DNA of 14,735 bases from Stephanodiscus triporus (lineage: Eukaryota > Bacillariophyta > Thalassiosirophyceae > Thalassiosirales > Thalassiosiraceae). Both the position numbers and the translations under genes were made by a program. This document shows positions 1-9,384 of this stretch, one piece after another. The first letter of the stretch is position 1. Each line of letters begins with the position of its first letter. The notes under the pieces were generated by a model. That model worked only from the letters and a program-made list of their open reading frames with translations. It was not told the origin of the DNA and did no database searches. The stretch spans positions 1 through 14,735 of the forward strand of contig JALLAZ010000616.1 in NCBI GenBank assembly GCA_036939755.1, read 5' to 3'.

Positions 1-76
1 ATGTACTCACACTAACAATTCAGTTTAGTACCATCCTTGGATGGGTTTGTGATGTGTGGAGAGGGAATCGCATTAC

Positions 77-196
77 CGTAGAGCCTAGGACTACCAAATT
101 GTATGTAGAGTAGGTGGTATGTAGTGCCAGGTTCTACGTAGCGACGTAGGCCTGGCACTACCACCTACATACGATTTGGTAGTCCCAGGCTCTACG
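77..196. repeat. Imperfect foldback hairpin, about 53-bp arms
   Basis: The segment 77-141 pairs with the reverse complement of 144-196 almost end to end. Both arms carry cgtagagcct, ggactaccaaat, gtatgtag, gtgccagg and tacgt in the same order. The left arm has two small insertions (gagta and tgta) and the arms differ by a few substitutions. The loop is only a few bases. This is what a foldback element or very short MITE looks like. No target-site duplication could be fixed because related words (gtagagcc, gtagaacct) continue past the right arm. No coding content is credible here. Confidence 0.75.
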
Positions 197-476
197 CGCC
201 GTAGAACCTCGTACAAACAAGCTGGGGGGGTCCAGATCAATTTAGATACTAAATTACCCACCGTGCAATCTACACCGAGGCCAGAAAAGGCTGGACGCAA
301 ATGAGAGACCCAGAGGTTGTGGTCGGATGTGCGTCGAGGTCCATCTGAAAACAAAAACACCACCTTGTGGCCATACTAATGGCTAAAACTTTTGTCCTCT
401 TAGGCATTACTTTGAACCAACTTTGGGCCATTTTGGATCTTGTCAACACCCACGATAATGATGTGGGTTAGTAAAC

Positions 477-600
477 TGTTAACCATGATGAGGAAGATAC
501 TAGTATAAATTATTTGTTCTGTGCTCGAGCTTTACTTGTGTTCTTCCACACAATCACAAACCACATTACCACTCTAAATCTAAAAGAAGGTCAATAGGTT
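477..600 (+). repeat. Possible LTR-like fragment, degraded
   Basis: From tgttaacc at 477 the sequence runs through a TATA-like tagtataaat near 500, then a pyrimidine-rich stretch with ttcttccacac. This arrangement resembles the U3-R region of copia LTRs, in which a tactagtataaat box precedes the transcription start. Just downstream (about 607-670) a short frame includes the words HEFRQLTLSSMDDVMS before a stop, which could be a gag relic. No second LTR copy, primer-binding site or target-site duplication was identified. The assignment rests on resemblance only, and the boundaries are approximate. Confidence 0.25.
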
Positions 601-784
601 CATTGGCAATGCAAACTATCTCATGAATTTAGGCAACTAACTTTGAGCTCTATGGATGATGTCATGTCTTAGAACTGCCCCAAACTTTCCCTGTTTTCAA
701 ACATTGTTTGTGGCACACTAAGTAGTATGTCATAATAATCTATTATGCATTTTTTGGCTTTATGTTAGAGATTTTATCAGCTCA

Positions 785-1369
785 ACCACTAAAAGGGTTC
801 CGGCGGAAAAAGTACCTACTTTTCAAGTAGGTATGTATCTCGCCCCGTTGATTTTCTACATAGGAATTAATACTAAAACACAACGCATAACATAACAACA
901 AACATCCACCATGGTGAGCTTCCGCCGCCTCCAGCAGCATGGATTTTATGGTTAGTCCGATCCAGCGCAAGGGCGATGTGGACGAGGGCATGGTTGAGGG
1001 CGAGGGCGAAGCGATTTATATAATTTGATAAAAAAAATGGAGCAATTGATTTATAATTAGCTACTCTATTATCAATAGAGTAGGGGGAAAAGTAACGCAA
1101 TCAATGACGAATGCAACGACCATGCCAACGGGCCAATACGGCACGAGGCACATCGCCCGATGGAGCATTTTGGTGGCTTTATGTGAAGCCCCTAAATGCC
1201 GCCGCCGGGTGAGTGCTTGTGTTGTATTGGCCCGGCAGACGCCATGGTCATCGTTGTCATTGTTGAGTAAAAACACAAAACACAACTACGTTTAGCTAGC
1301 GGTAGCAACTATCGTACTTTTTTACTAGTAAAAGCTATCTAATTTTGGGACCCGAAACGGACCCTCTAC
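785..1369. mobile_element. MITE-like non-autonomous DNA element with 8-bp TSD
   Basis: The 8-mer tcagctca occurs at 777-784 and again at 1370-1377, flanking a 585-bp segment with no convincing gene. The ends are imperfect terminal inverted repeats. The left end contains agggttccg followed by an A-rich run and cttttcaagta; the reverse complement of the right end gives agggtccg, an A-rich run and cttttactagta. Deeper in, both arms share a caac-aacaatg and ccatgg motif series. The interior carries perfect small hairpins (813-821 with 825-833; 1061-1070 with 1074-1083) and a long foldback around gggccaatac (1130-1139) paired with 1224-1233. An 8-bp target duplication is typical of hAT-type elements, but the termini are too diverged to name a superfamily. 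Confidence 0.5.
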
Positions 1370-1377
1370 TCAGCTCA

Positions 1378-2123
1378 TCGAAGTGACAAGCTTCATTTAA
1401 ATCTGAAATGGCAAGTTGTAGCCAAGGAGCTTGGCTAGTCGGCATTATCTTTTGCTGGCTGAGGCGGCCAAAATTGGAGAAGAAACTACAATTTTACAAA
1501 GGTTAAAACAGTGGTCGCAGATATGCAACCACGGTGGTTAAGCTGTTAACAGAGAAACCTTCAGCCCCAGCACCAGCAACCATGAAGGAACCATATCCAT
1601 TTTGGTTTGACCACTACAAAGATTGTAAATTGGAATAAGTATAATTTTGGAAGGATGTTTATCAGATACCTGCTAGCTGCATAAAGTAGCCATATGACTC
1701 AAAAGAATGTATCTTTGGAAATTTGGAGACGAGGAGACCATACCAATTTGGTTTTGTGGTGCCCAAATCAAGCATCCACTGATGCATATCTTACATGCAG
1801 AGATAGCAAGAAATATGCCAGCCAGTACTGATTGCCTGATACTGCCACTGCCACTACCGCAAAGGACTAAAAGTATTCACACTCTAACATGAGAATCATT
1901 TCACCACATCACCAGGTCACCTCCAGATCACTCATTGTCCAGATCATGTATGCTTTGAAGGTATATGGCAATGACTTCTTCGCAATAAACTATGAACGGG
2001 TTCAAAAATATTCAATATGCACATGTTTGCAATGGCACTTTACATTTAAGAAAAGCAGTGACACCTACTTGATGCAACCCCCGCCATGAAACATCATTGA
2101 CTAGGGTCCAGTATAGGCATTGA
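1378..2123. other. AT-rich intergenic stretch with no supported gene
   Basis: Only short open frames interrupted by stops are present. Two patches read like eroded protein: about 1434-1530 on the plus strand (the words SRHYLLLAEAAKIGEE) and about 1560-1635 (KLLTEKPSAPAPAT and a later YPFWFDHYKDC). They lie in different frames and end in stops, so they could be remnants of a transposon or old gene, but no family is recognised. The last part presumably carries the 3' untranslated region of the heat shock factor gene ending at 2124. Confidence 0.5.
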
Positions 2124-3756
2124 TCAAACCTGTACCTCCTCCTTGTCGACCTTCCCGCCCTTGCCGTTCCCGAGCTCCCCCAAACAATCTCCGCTCAGAC
2201 TTGCATCCGCGATGCCATTCATCCTATTCATTTCCCTCTGCTGCTGTTGCATGTATGCCTGCGCGACCGCGGCCTGCTGCTGATGATGCCCCGCCACCAT
2301 GCCCATGTGGTGGTGCTGGCTCTGCTGCTGCATGTGCTGCATGGCCGCGAGCGCCGCGAGGCTTGGCCCGCCCACCGATCCCATCCCCATGCCACCACCG
2401 TTCCCGCCCACCCCCACCGGCCCTCCCATGCCGTTGTGCGCGGCGAGTCCAGCGAGCGACGCGGCGCGTTTGACGCCGTCCTGCATCATGAGGGTGGAGA
2501 ACAACTTGTCCTCCCACGCGTTTCGCAGGAGCATGGACGGGTTGGAGGCGGTGGCGGAGGAGAGGCCACCGAGCCCGCCCCCGGCCTGCATGTTCTGGTG
2601 TAGTCCTACGGCACCCTGGCTCAGGCCGGACACGCCCTGCTGGGGAGGCGGGAGAGACTTCTGCTTCGGGTGCGGGGGCAGGGTGGGCGTGACGGCCCCA
2701 TCGGCCTTGATCGACGCGGCCTGCGATCCCAGCAGCGAGGGGTCCCATGGCATGCCCCCCAGCTGGGGATTGCGGGCCCCGATGCTGCCGAAGCTGCGCT
2801 CGGCCCGTTGCAGCGGCGTCAGGCCCATGAGGGGGTCCTGGAACGCCGACGGGTGGGCTAGGGACGGCATGCCCATGTACTGCGCCTGCAGGGCCGCGGC
2901 GGCGGAGGACGGCTGCGACGCTGACTGCCTCGACGATAGCAGGTCCAGGACGGCGTACTCGACCTTTGACTGTATCTCTCTCTCCATCTTCATCGTGAGC
3001 TCGCGCCACCGGGCCTCGAGGTCCTGCACTTTACCCTCGAGAGTGGCGACCATGGAGTGGAGTGTCTCGACCTCCCTGGCCTGCTCGGCAAAGCTCGCCT
3101 GAGCGCCCCCTCCGCGCGTGGAGCGCTGGATTTCCCGTAGGAGTTCGTACCGGCCCCGCTTGAACTTTTCGTTGAAGAACGTGACGTGCTTGGCAGTGGA
3201 CTTGTCGAAGTCTTCATTCCGGATCGGCTTCGTCTGGATCTTGCGGAAGCCGTAGAAGTTCAATTGGCGGGCGAAGGAGCTGAACTTGTTGTGGTCGAAG
3301 TACTGGGGAACGATCACGGCCGCGAACTCCTCCTGTTTTTTTTTCGTTTGCGATGACAGAGGCGAGGGATGGGAGGATGATGCGATGCGACGTGAGAGAA
3401 TGGAAATGAAATAATGGTGTAAAGTACCATACTCCCAGCAACTACTCTCGTACTCTAGCAACTTTAATGAAATCTTTAATGTAACGCACCGGATTCTTGA
3501 CTACGAACATTTCCCCATCCTCCGTCCAGCTGCAGATGGACGGGTCGCACGTTTCGATCATGCGATACGTCTTCTTGAGGAAGATTGGGATGGAGCTGGA
3601 ATTGCTGGATCCCGGCTCGTCCTCCTCCGAGCCATCCGCGGGACTACTCCTGTTGTGCTTGGACGACTGCTTATTGCCGGACGAGGACGTGTCGTTGCCG
3701 GCATCGTTGTAGTGGTCGGCGTCGAGATCGCTGCTCTCGTTGCGGCGTTTCGGCAT
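2124..3756 (-). CDS. Heat shock transcription factor (HSF)
   Basis: The predicted protein is a sequence-specific nuclear activator that binds heat shock elements as a trimer. Model: exon 1 3756-3490, intron 3489-3333 (157 bp, GTGCGT to ACAG), exon 2 3332-2124, giving 491 residues. The start is the first ATG in frame ([10 protein letters not shown]); the frame stays open further upstream but has no ATG. The DNA-binding domain spans about residues 56-155, beginning [18 protein letters not shown]. The recognition helix is [13 protein letters not shown] (about 108-120), with DNA-contacting Arg111, and Ala110 where many HSFs have Val. The intron splits the domain after KNP, before [13 protein letters not shown] coiled coil (about 170-215) fits the HR-A/B trimerisation region. 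The tail is rich in Gln, His, Met and Gly, as in activation domains. Exon 2 is much more GC-rich than its flanks. The family call is firm; the subtype and target genes are unknown. Confidence 0.93.
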
Positions 3757-4214
3757 ACTCAATGCGGAGGGCGTCTCGTTGCTTGCTCTCTCATGTGAAC
3801 AACGGGGAACTGGGATGATCAATGGGGAAAGCGAGATCGCGTGATGAATCTATCGTCGTTAAACTTCTCATCTCGTCCTTCACCACAAAAGATGATCCAG
3901 ATGTCTCCTCCGGCTTCCCAGCTCTCCACAAAGAAAGACGTGGCACGCACGTGCGTTGGCTATTTTCTCGGACTTCTCTTAAATCAGAAATCAGAAATCG
4001 GTGTTTTTCCCCAGAAAGTGTTCTAATAAATAATTTTAGTGGAATTAGGTACGTAGATACTCCTCACGCTTTCTACCTTTCTCCACATTATTTTTCATCA
4101 GGCAGGCTGGACTCGAGACTCCTATCGTACCATACGATAAATACAATAAAATTTAACACAATATTTAGGATTCTCCACATTGCCGTCTTCGGGAGGAGAG
4201 GATAGGTAGGGATC
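3757..4214. promoter_or_regulatory. Divergent promoter region between HSF and the cyclase-like gene
   Basis: The 458 bp between the two start codons must hold the 5' untranslated regions and promoters of both genes, which are transcribed away from each other. It contains a perfect palindrome with a G-box core at 3945-3956, a short aaatcag tandem near 3980-4003, and an AT-rich section (about 4020-4165) nearer the cyclase-like gene. No clear heat shock element (inverted GAA/TTC units at the proper 2-bp spacing) was found, so self-regulation of the HSF gene is not supported from this sequence. Transcription start sites are not determined. Confidence 0.5.
3945..3956. promoter_or_regulatory. Perfect 12-bp palindrome with CACGTG core
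   Basis: The sequence acgcacgtgcgt reads the same on both strands and contains CACGTG, the core bound by many bHLH and bZIP factors. It lies 189 bp upstream of the HSF start codon and 259 bp upstream of the cyclase-like start. A 12-bp palindrome can arise by chance, so the regulatory role is inference. Confidence 0.35.
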
Positions 4215-7200
4215 ATGTCGGCCCTCGCCGACGATGATTTCATCGGCAACGTCGCCCCCCCACGATCGTCGCCGGTAGGGTGGGCGCGTCCGCAGTCGCG
4301 GTCGCCCATCGCGTCGTTCTCGTCCCCGGACTCCGCGCTGCCCCGCCGCCCGTCCGCGTCGGAGCTGCAGGACGATTCGCCGTTGCCGCCATCGCCGCCG
4401 CTGTCATCGCCGCCGGTGGGTACTGGCAACGAAAACATCGACGAACAGCCGTTTGAGGCTTGGCCCGAGGGTGGCTCCGGGGAGGATCACTCCTCGCCCA
4501 CCCGCCCTTGCGACGAGGTGGCACCCCGCGAGCCATTGCACCAGGCGGAGGAGAAAGAACAACCCCAATCGACATTATTGAACCCTCCATCGTCCTCCTC
4601 GGAATCTTCGTCATCGACGCCATCATCAATTATGAATGCCCATCAAAATCGTGACTCGATGACGGGCACCAGTGAAGTTGAGACGGGAGAAGGGATAGCG
4701 GGAGGAGCAGTTGGAGGAGTAGCTGGAGGAGAAGAAATAAATGAAGCGAGGACAGTCATGGATGAAAAAAGCAAAGCTTTAGGGTATCGTTCAGCCCTCA
4801 AAATCAAAACTCGTCCTAGCGAGGATTTCAATGCCGAGATAGACGCTGAGAAAATGGCCGCCGGGAACGAAAGTGATGGCGGAGAAAAAACCAAACACAC
4901 CCCAAGACGGGTGAGCTACGCGGGCGATAGCCACGCCCCCCGTCGCAGGCGCGACGGCAGCGTGGTGGGCTCTTCAGGGTACGGACAGGACCGCGGCTGG
5001 ACGTCGAGGTTTACTTCGAGATCGGCAAGCGCCTCGAGGACGGGAGGGGGGAAAGGCTCGTCGATGAGACCAAGCGCGTCCAACGGACACACAGCCCGGA
5101 GTCTGCTCACGCGGTATTCCATCGGGGAATACGTGCTGATATCGCGTGAGATTTGCGAAGACGGAACTGTCGACGTTAACAACATGCTGAATCGGTTCGG
5201 ATATCCCCCCCACGCGGGTTCGGCCGGAGCGACTACGCCCGAGGAACGGCGGGGGCCGTACGTGTACGTCCTCGCAATGGTCGTCAGCGTTCACTTCGGT
5301 GAGGATGCTCAGTATTACACGGTTCGGAGGGAGGATACCATGCAGGACCAGCGAGCCGACGCCGAGTGGATGGAGCCGATAACTAGCGAGGCGGGGCTAG
5401 GCGCCGCGAAGATTGCGGCGAGAATGCGACATTCGAACAGCAGCCGCGGCCTCGCCGCGATGATACACGCGAGGGGAGGGTTAAGGAGTTGGGGGCGGAG
5501 CGTGGGCGACGCGGACGTCGCTAGACGGCTGGCGCTGTGGGTGAAGATGATGCATCAAAAGGCGAAGGCTCAAATGGAGACATGTCTTAATGGGAATCGA
5601 CCGTACGGGATATCCTGCCGTTTCACCGGGGTGAATTTCTTGGTCGTTTGCAGCGTATGGTATCTGTACATTGATCAAGTGCGACTGGCATTTATGCCGC
5701 CCTCTGCCGATGTCCCCTGCGCCATTATATCCGCCATCGTTTGGATCGTGTTATTCATGGAACTTATTGTGGAATTATTTATCCGCCCTAGTGGATATCA
5801 TGCGCTGATCCGATCGGAGAAAGCCTTCCTCCCCTCGACGGTGCGATATCTCAACAGGTTCCATCTGGTTACGGAAATGATATCGTTGATATTCTTCGCT
5901 CCGGAATGGTTTATTCTCTTCGGATATTTTGATCCTGATTTTTCTCTGGCTAATGCATGTCAGATGTCACTTTACGGGCCCGGTCGACTTCAGGCCTTCT
6001 ACGGCACATCATACATATGTATGTTGCGACTTCGGATATTCGGCGTGGTCCGTCATTGGACAAAGATGTGGATAAACAACACTTTCGTCAGAGTCAGGGG
6101 AGTGAACGGGGAGTGGCAGGTACAGCGGGCGAAGGGATTTTTTGCCCCTCAGCGGCGTAGGGATAGGGGGTACGGCCAAGAAATTATTGTTGCCGCGGGC
6201 GAAGCAAAATCTCAACCCATCAATGATGACGACCGGCAGAAGAAAAATGTCGTGGAAAAGAAGAATGTGTTTCTTGACGAATATCACTTGACGAATGCAT
6301 CGAGAATCGGAACTGCTCTTTTCAATACCAATGCAAATCGCGTACTTGTATTTGTGTAAGCTACATGTATGACTATACGTCTGGTTCGACTTGCTTTTTT
6401 TTTGTACACATCTGATATCCCCTCCCTCTTCCATCTTGCATTCCAGATTTTTCATTGGATTACAACCTCTGTTTTCAGTTTTGTTTGAACCTTACGGAGG
6501 CACAAACCCAGATTTAGAGAATTCTGCTGTGTTATTGAATGCGTACAATCTTGCATTGAATGCCACGGATAACGAAACATGTGCTTTGTTAGAGGAAACA
6601 ATACAGGATTGGATCAAAACCTATTCTTTCGAATCGAATTTCTTTAGTGAAAAATTTCTGTCTTTGTGGTGCCTAGATGTTCAACCAAAGCGTTGTGGAT
6701 TCCTCTTTCCTTTGCCCGACTGTCCTGTGCGCAACAACGCAACAGAGGAAGAAGGAATCCGTTTGTGCAATGCACTTTGCAATATTGACAGTTGGCTCTG
6801 TTCAGAAAAATGTGAAGTATTTCGCACTAACACGCTGTATTTTGTTTCGGCAGAGCAACCCGCAATATATTCGCTTCCAACTGGAGAATCAGTATCGGCC
6901 GACTTTGCTGTACATGTTGTCTACAACAAGATATTGTCTGTGAGGTTAACGTGAGTTTCATCGGGGTTTTTTCTTGTAATGCCAATCAACCTCACTCTTC
7001 GCTGACAAAGTGTGCATTTGTTTAGTATGATGTACATTTTGGCATTAAATCTGGGAATGACACTTTTTGTCCTTCTTTTCCTAGCAATGTTCAGAAATGA
7101 TGCCGGGCGGCTAGTTCTCGGTCCTCTAAGGCGCATGCTAAAAATTGTGGCGTTTTGTGAGTGTATCGCAAAAGGAAACACTGCTGTGTTTCTTTCTCCT

Positions 7201-8733
7201 TGCGAACTCATAATGGACTTTGTTCGCATTCACTTATTTTCATCAGATGCAAAAAATCCACTTTCGCCACCACCTCGAAAAGAACCTGTAAATTCTTCTC
7301 ATTTGAAACCAAATGATGCCTACTTCTATGACTCCGATGATGACACATCTGATATGAAACTTGGAACGTTCGAGACAGAACAACTAGTAAATACCGTGAC
7401 AATAATTACTGACCTTCTTCGGAAATGCTGGGGCGTTGCAGGGGCTGGAATTATTTCATCCAACCTTGCGACAAAAGAGGGTGGCCTGACGGCCTATTTC
7501 AACCCCACTGTCCCAGGCAAAGCAGTATATGCTCTCTTTGCTTTTGTCAATATCGATAGATTCAATTTCCACCTCCATGCTCTGAAAGGTGATATAATGA
7601 TTCTAATCAATGACATCGCAGCTGTATTGCACGAAGAGGTCTACCGATGGGGTTACGAAGACAGTGGCCAATGCAATAAAAATCTTGGCAGCGCATTTCT
7701 AATGGTGTACAAAATTGGTTCCGTCAGTGAGGTAATGGAAAAGAGGGAGAGAGCGGAAGCCGTCATATTTTCGACGAGGAACAGCGCGAAATCTCGAAGA
7801 AGAAAAGACTCCATTCTTCAACGATCCAGATCTGGCTCTGACGCTTCTGGCGTACGGAGCCAGACTGGGCGTGATAGATCCACTCTAAGTCTTGTGGATA
7901 ATATTGATTTGTCTTCCCTTCCTGGTATGCGAGCTTTTTCAGACAGGGCACTGCTAGGACTTCTGAAAACCTTTGCCGGAATCCACCGCGACAAGACTAT
8001 CTTGAGTTGGAATAATGATTTCAGGTTGGGCGCTGGAGTTGGTGCAATGTCAATCAATCTGCTTTTTGGCATGGATGCTGGGTGGGCTGTCGAGGGGGCT
8101 GTTGGTTCCATGCATAAAATTGACGCAACCTATCTCTCCCCCCATGTCAACATGGCTTCGAGAATGATGAGTGCAACAAAGCAGTATGGTGTGCACTTTC
8201 TGCTTAGCCAAGCCGTTCAAAAGCTCTTGTCCGAGAATGCACAACGCAAGCTCCGCCATGTTGACACGGTAACGGTAAAAGGCAGCAGCGTCCAACAAAA
8301 GATTTTCACCTACGATGCAAGGGTGCGCAGCGACTTTTTCCTCTACAGCAAGACCAAGTCCCAAGAGGATGCGGATTCCGATCGATACACTCCAGCAATA
8401 TGGAATGTGGATCAAGATCTTGTGGCTATGCGCAATCATATCTGTGATGAGTTCACGGACATTTTTAACCGTGGCAGGGAAGAGTATCTTTTGGGGAATT
8501 GGCCAACGGCGATCGAATTGCTGAAGTCAGCAAATAAGATAATGGTTGAACAAGTGGTAAACGAGGGCTACTGGGCAAGCAAAAACCGCGACATTTCTTT
8601 GCTGGATGATGACGAGGTAGAAGAAACGCACCTTGGTGACGGCCCTTGCCAGAGGCTCATCGCTTACATGGAAGAGTTGGGCGGGTATGCTCCAAAAGAT
8701 TGGGGAGGTTACCGGCCATTAACGAGTAAATGA
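4215..8733 (+). CDS. Six-TM channel-like protein fused to a degenerate class III nucleotide cyclase domain
   Basis: Model: exon 1 4215-6355, intron 6356-6446 (91 bp), exon 2 6447-6950, intron 6951-7025 (75 bp), exon 3 7026-8733, giving 1450 residues. Residues 1-297 are low-complexity and probably disordered; 298-390 look globular but are unassigned. Membrane segments lie near 473-494, 499-523, 550-572, 596-612 (weak), 707-727 and 883-904, a six-TM layout. The fifth and sixth are separated by an approximately 155-residue loop with eight Cys (759, 789, 797, 806, 821, 825, 832, 836) and N-glycosylation motifs; no potassium-filter TVGYG is seen. A class III cyclase homology domain follows (about 1045-1310). 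KID (1246-1248) and the Asn1257/Arg1261 pair of NMASR are kept. The two metal-binding Asp positions are Asn1057 (FVNIDRF) and Ser1104 (NLGSAF). A C-terminal TPR-like stretch lies near 1362-1390. It is probably a membrane signalling protein with doubtful catalytic activity. Cyclase-channel fusions are known in alveolates. The start is the first in-frame ATG. Confidence 0.88.
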
Positions 8734-9383
8734 GTTCCCTTGGCGGTTCCTTCGTGTAAAAGAGTACCACTAAGCGCCAATCCAAGGGTTGGCGTTAACT
8801 GTACTGAGAAAAAGGAAGGTGGTGCGCTAATAATCCATACGTCGATAATCAGCATGAATTGTATCACGGGGGTGCCAGGTCATCCTTTTCTCGGGATCCG
8901 GTGTCTAACATGCATGGTCATATTAGGACATCTGGCCCGTATCCCACACCAAGTTTTCAAACAGTTACCTCACAGTGCTCAATATTCAAGCCATCAAGAA
9001 TCTAGGGATGAGATGCCCCGGGATCCGTTGACAAAAAAATGGGAACGAGTGGCACAAATTCGAGAAGAGTCGAAGCAGTAAGTGTGTGCGCGATATTATT
9101 TCAATATTATGTAAAAAATACAGTTAGTTGATGGGTAGTTATGTCTGATGGGATTCCTTTGCTTGTTCGAGAAATAATGCGATGGTCTAATTATATGCGA
9201 GCGCTGGTTTTGTTGGGACATGATCAAGTTATTTCAACTAAGCAGTTTCTATATTTTAGTCAACAAAACCAGCAGCCCATCTCAACGTACCACAGATGAA
9301 GCCAATTTATTCGAGGACAATTTTGTACGGTAAGTTGCCGAAACTTACAGAGCAACTGGGAATCAGCACTCAGCACTCAGCAC
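8734..9383. other. Intergenic region between convergent cyclase-like and APC11 genes
   Basis: This should carry the 3' ends of both flanking transcripts. A frame open from about 8740 to 9081 lacks an initiating ATG at its start and has no recognisable domain, so it is not called a gene. The stretch contains a 13-bp inverted repeat (9203-9273) and a short tandem repeat (9364-9384), listed separately. Nothing else is supported. Confidence 0.5.
9203..9273. repeat. 13-bp perfect inverted repeat, 45-bp spacer
   Basis: gctggttttgttg at 9203-9215 is perfectly complementary to caacaaaaccagc at 9261-9273. It sits between the 3' ends of two convergent genes. It could form an RNA stem in a 3' untranslated region, or be the ends of a tiny 71-bp MITE. 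No flanking duplication was recognised. Confidence 0.6.
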
Positions 9384-9384
9384 T
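9364..9384. repeat. Three tandem copies of cagcact
   Basis: Three exact copies of the 7-mer cagcact run head to tail (9364-9370, 9371-9377, 9378-9384) and end at the APC11 stop codon. This is a short microsatellite-like tract with no inferred function. Confidence 0.7.

Noticed and set aside
91..363. Minus-strand open frame of 90 codons
   Set aside because: It overlaps the foldback hairpin and has no domain or coding-like composition.
1434..1535. Short protein-like plus-strand frame (about 34 codons)
   Set aside because: It is bounded by stops on both sides with no family match or splice support; chance or an old relic cannot be told apart.
2299..3102. Long plus-strand open frame opposite HSF exon 2 (267 codons), and another on the minus strand in a different frame
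   Set aside because: Both are shadows of the GC-rich HSF coding sequence; their translations are low-complexity with no domain, while the HSF frame has clear family motifs.
3757..3822. Upstream extension of the HSF frame
   Set aside because: The frame is open to 3822 but has no ATG before 3756; the extension would need a TTG start.
8740..9081. Open frame of 113 codons after the cyclase-like stop
   Set aside because: It starts at a TTG, overlaps the expected 3' untranslated region and shows no recognisable domain.
9300..9360. Possible tiny exon-intron unit (gtaagttg to acttacag)
   Set aside because: The implied intron is about 20 nt, below any plausible spliceosomal size.
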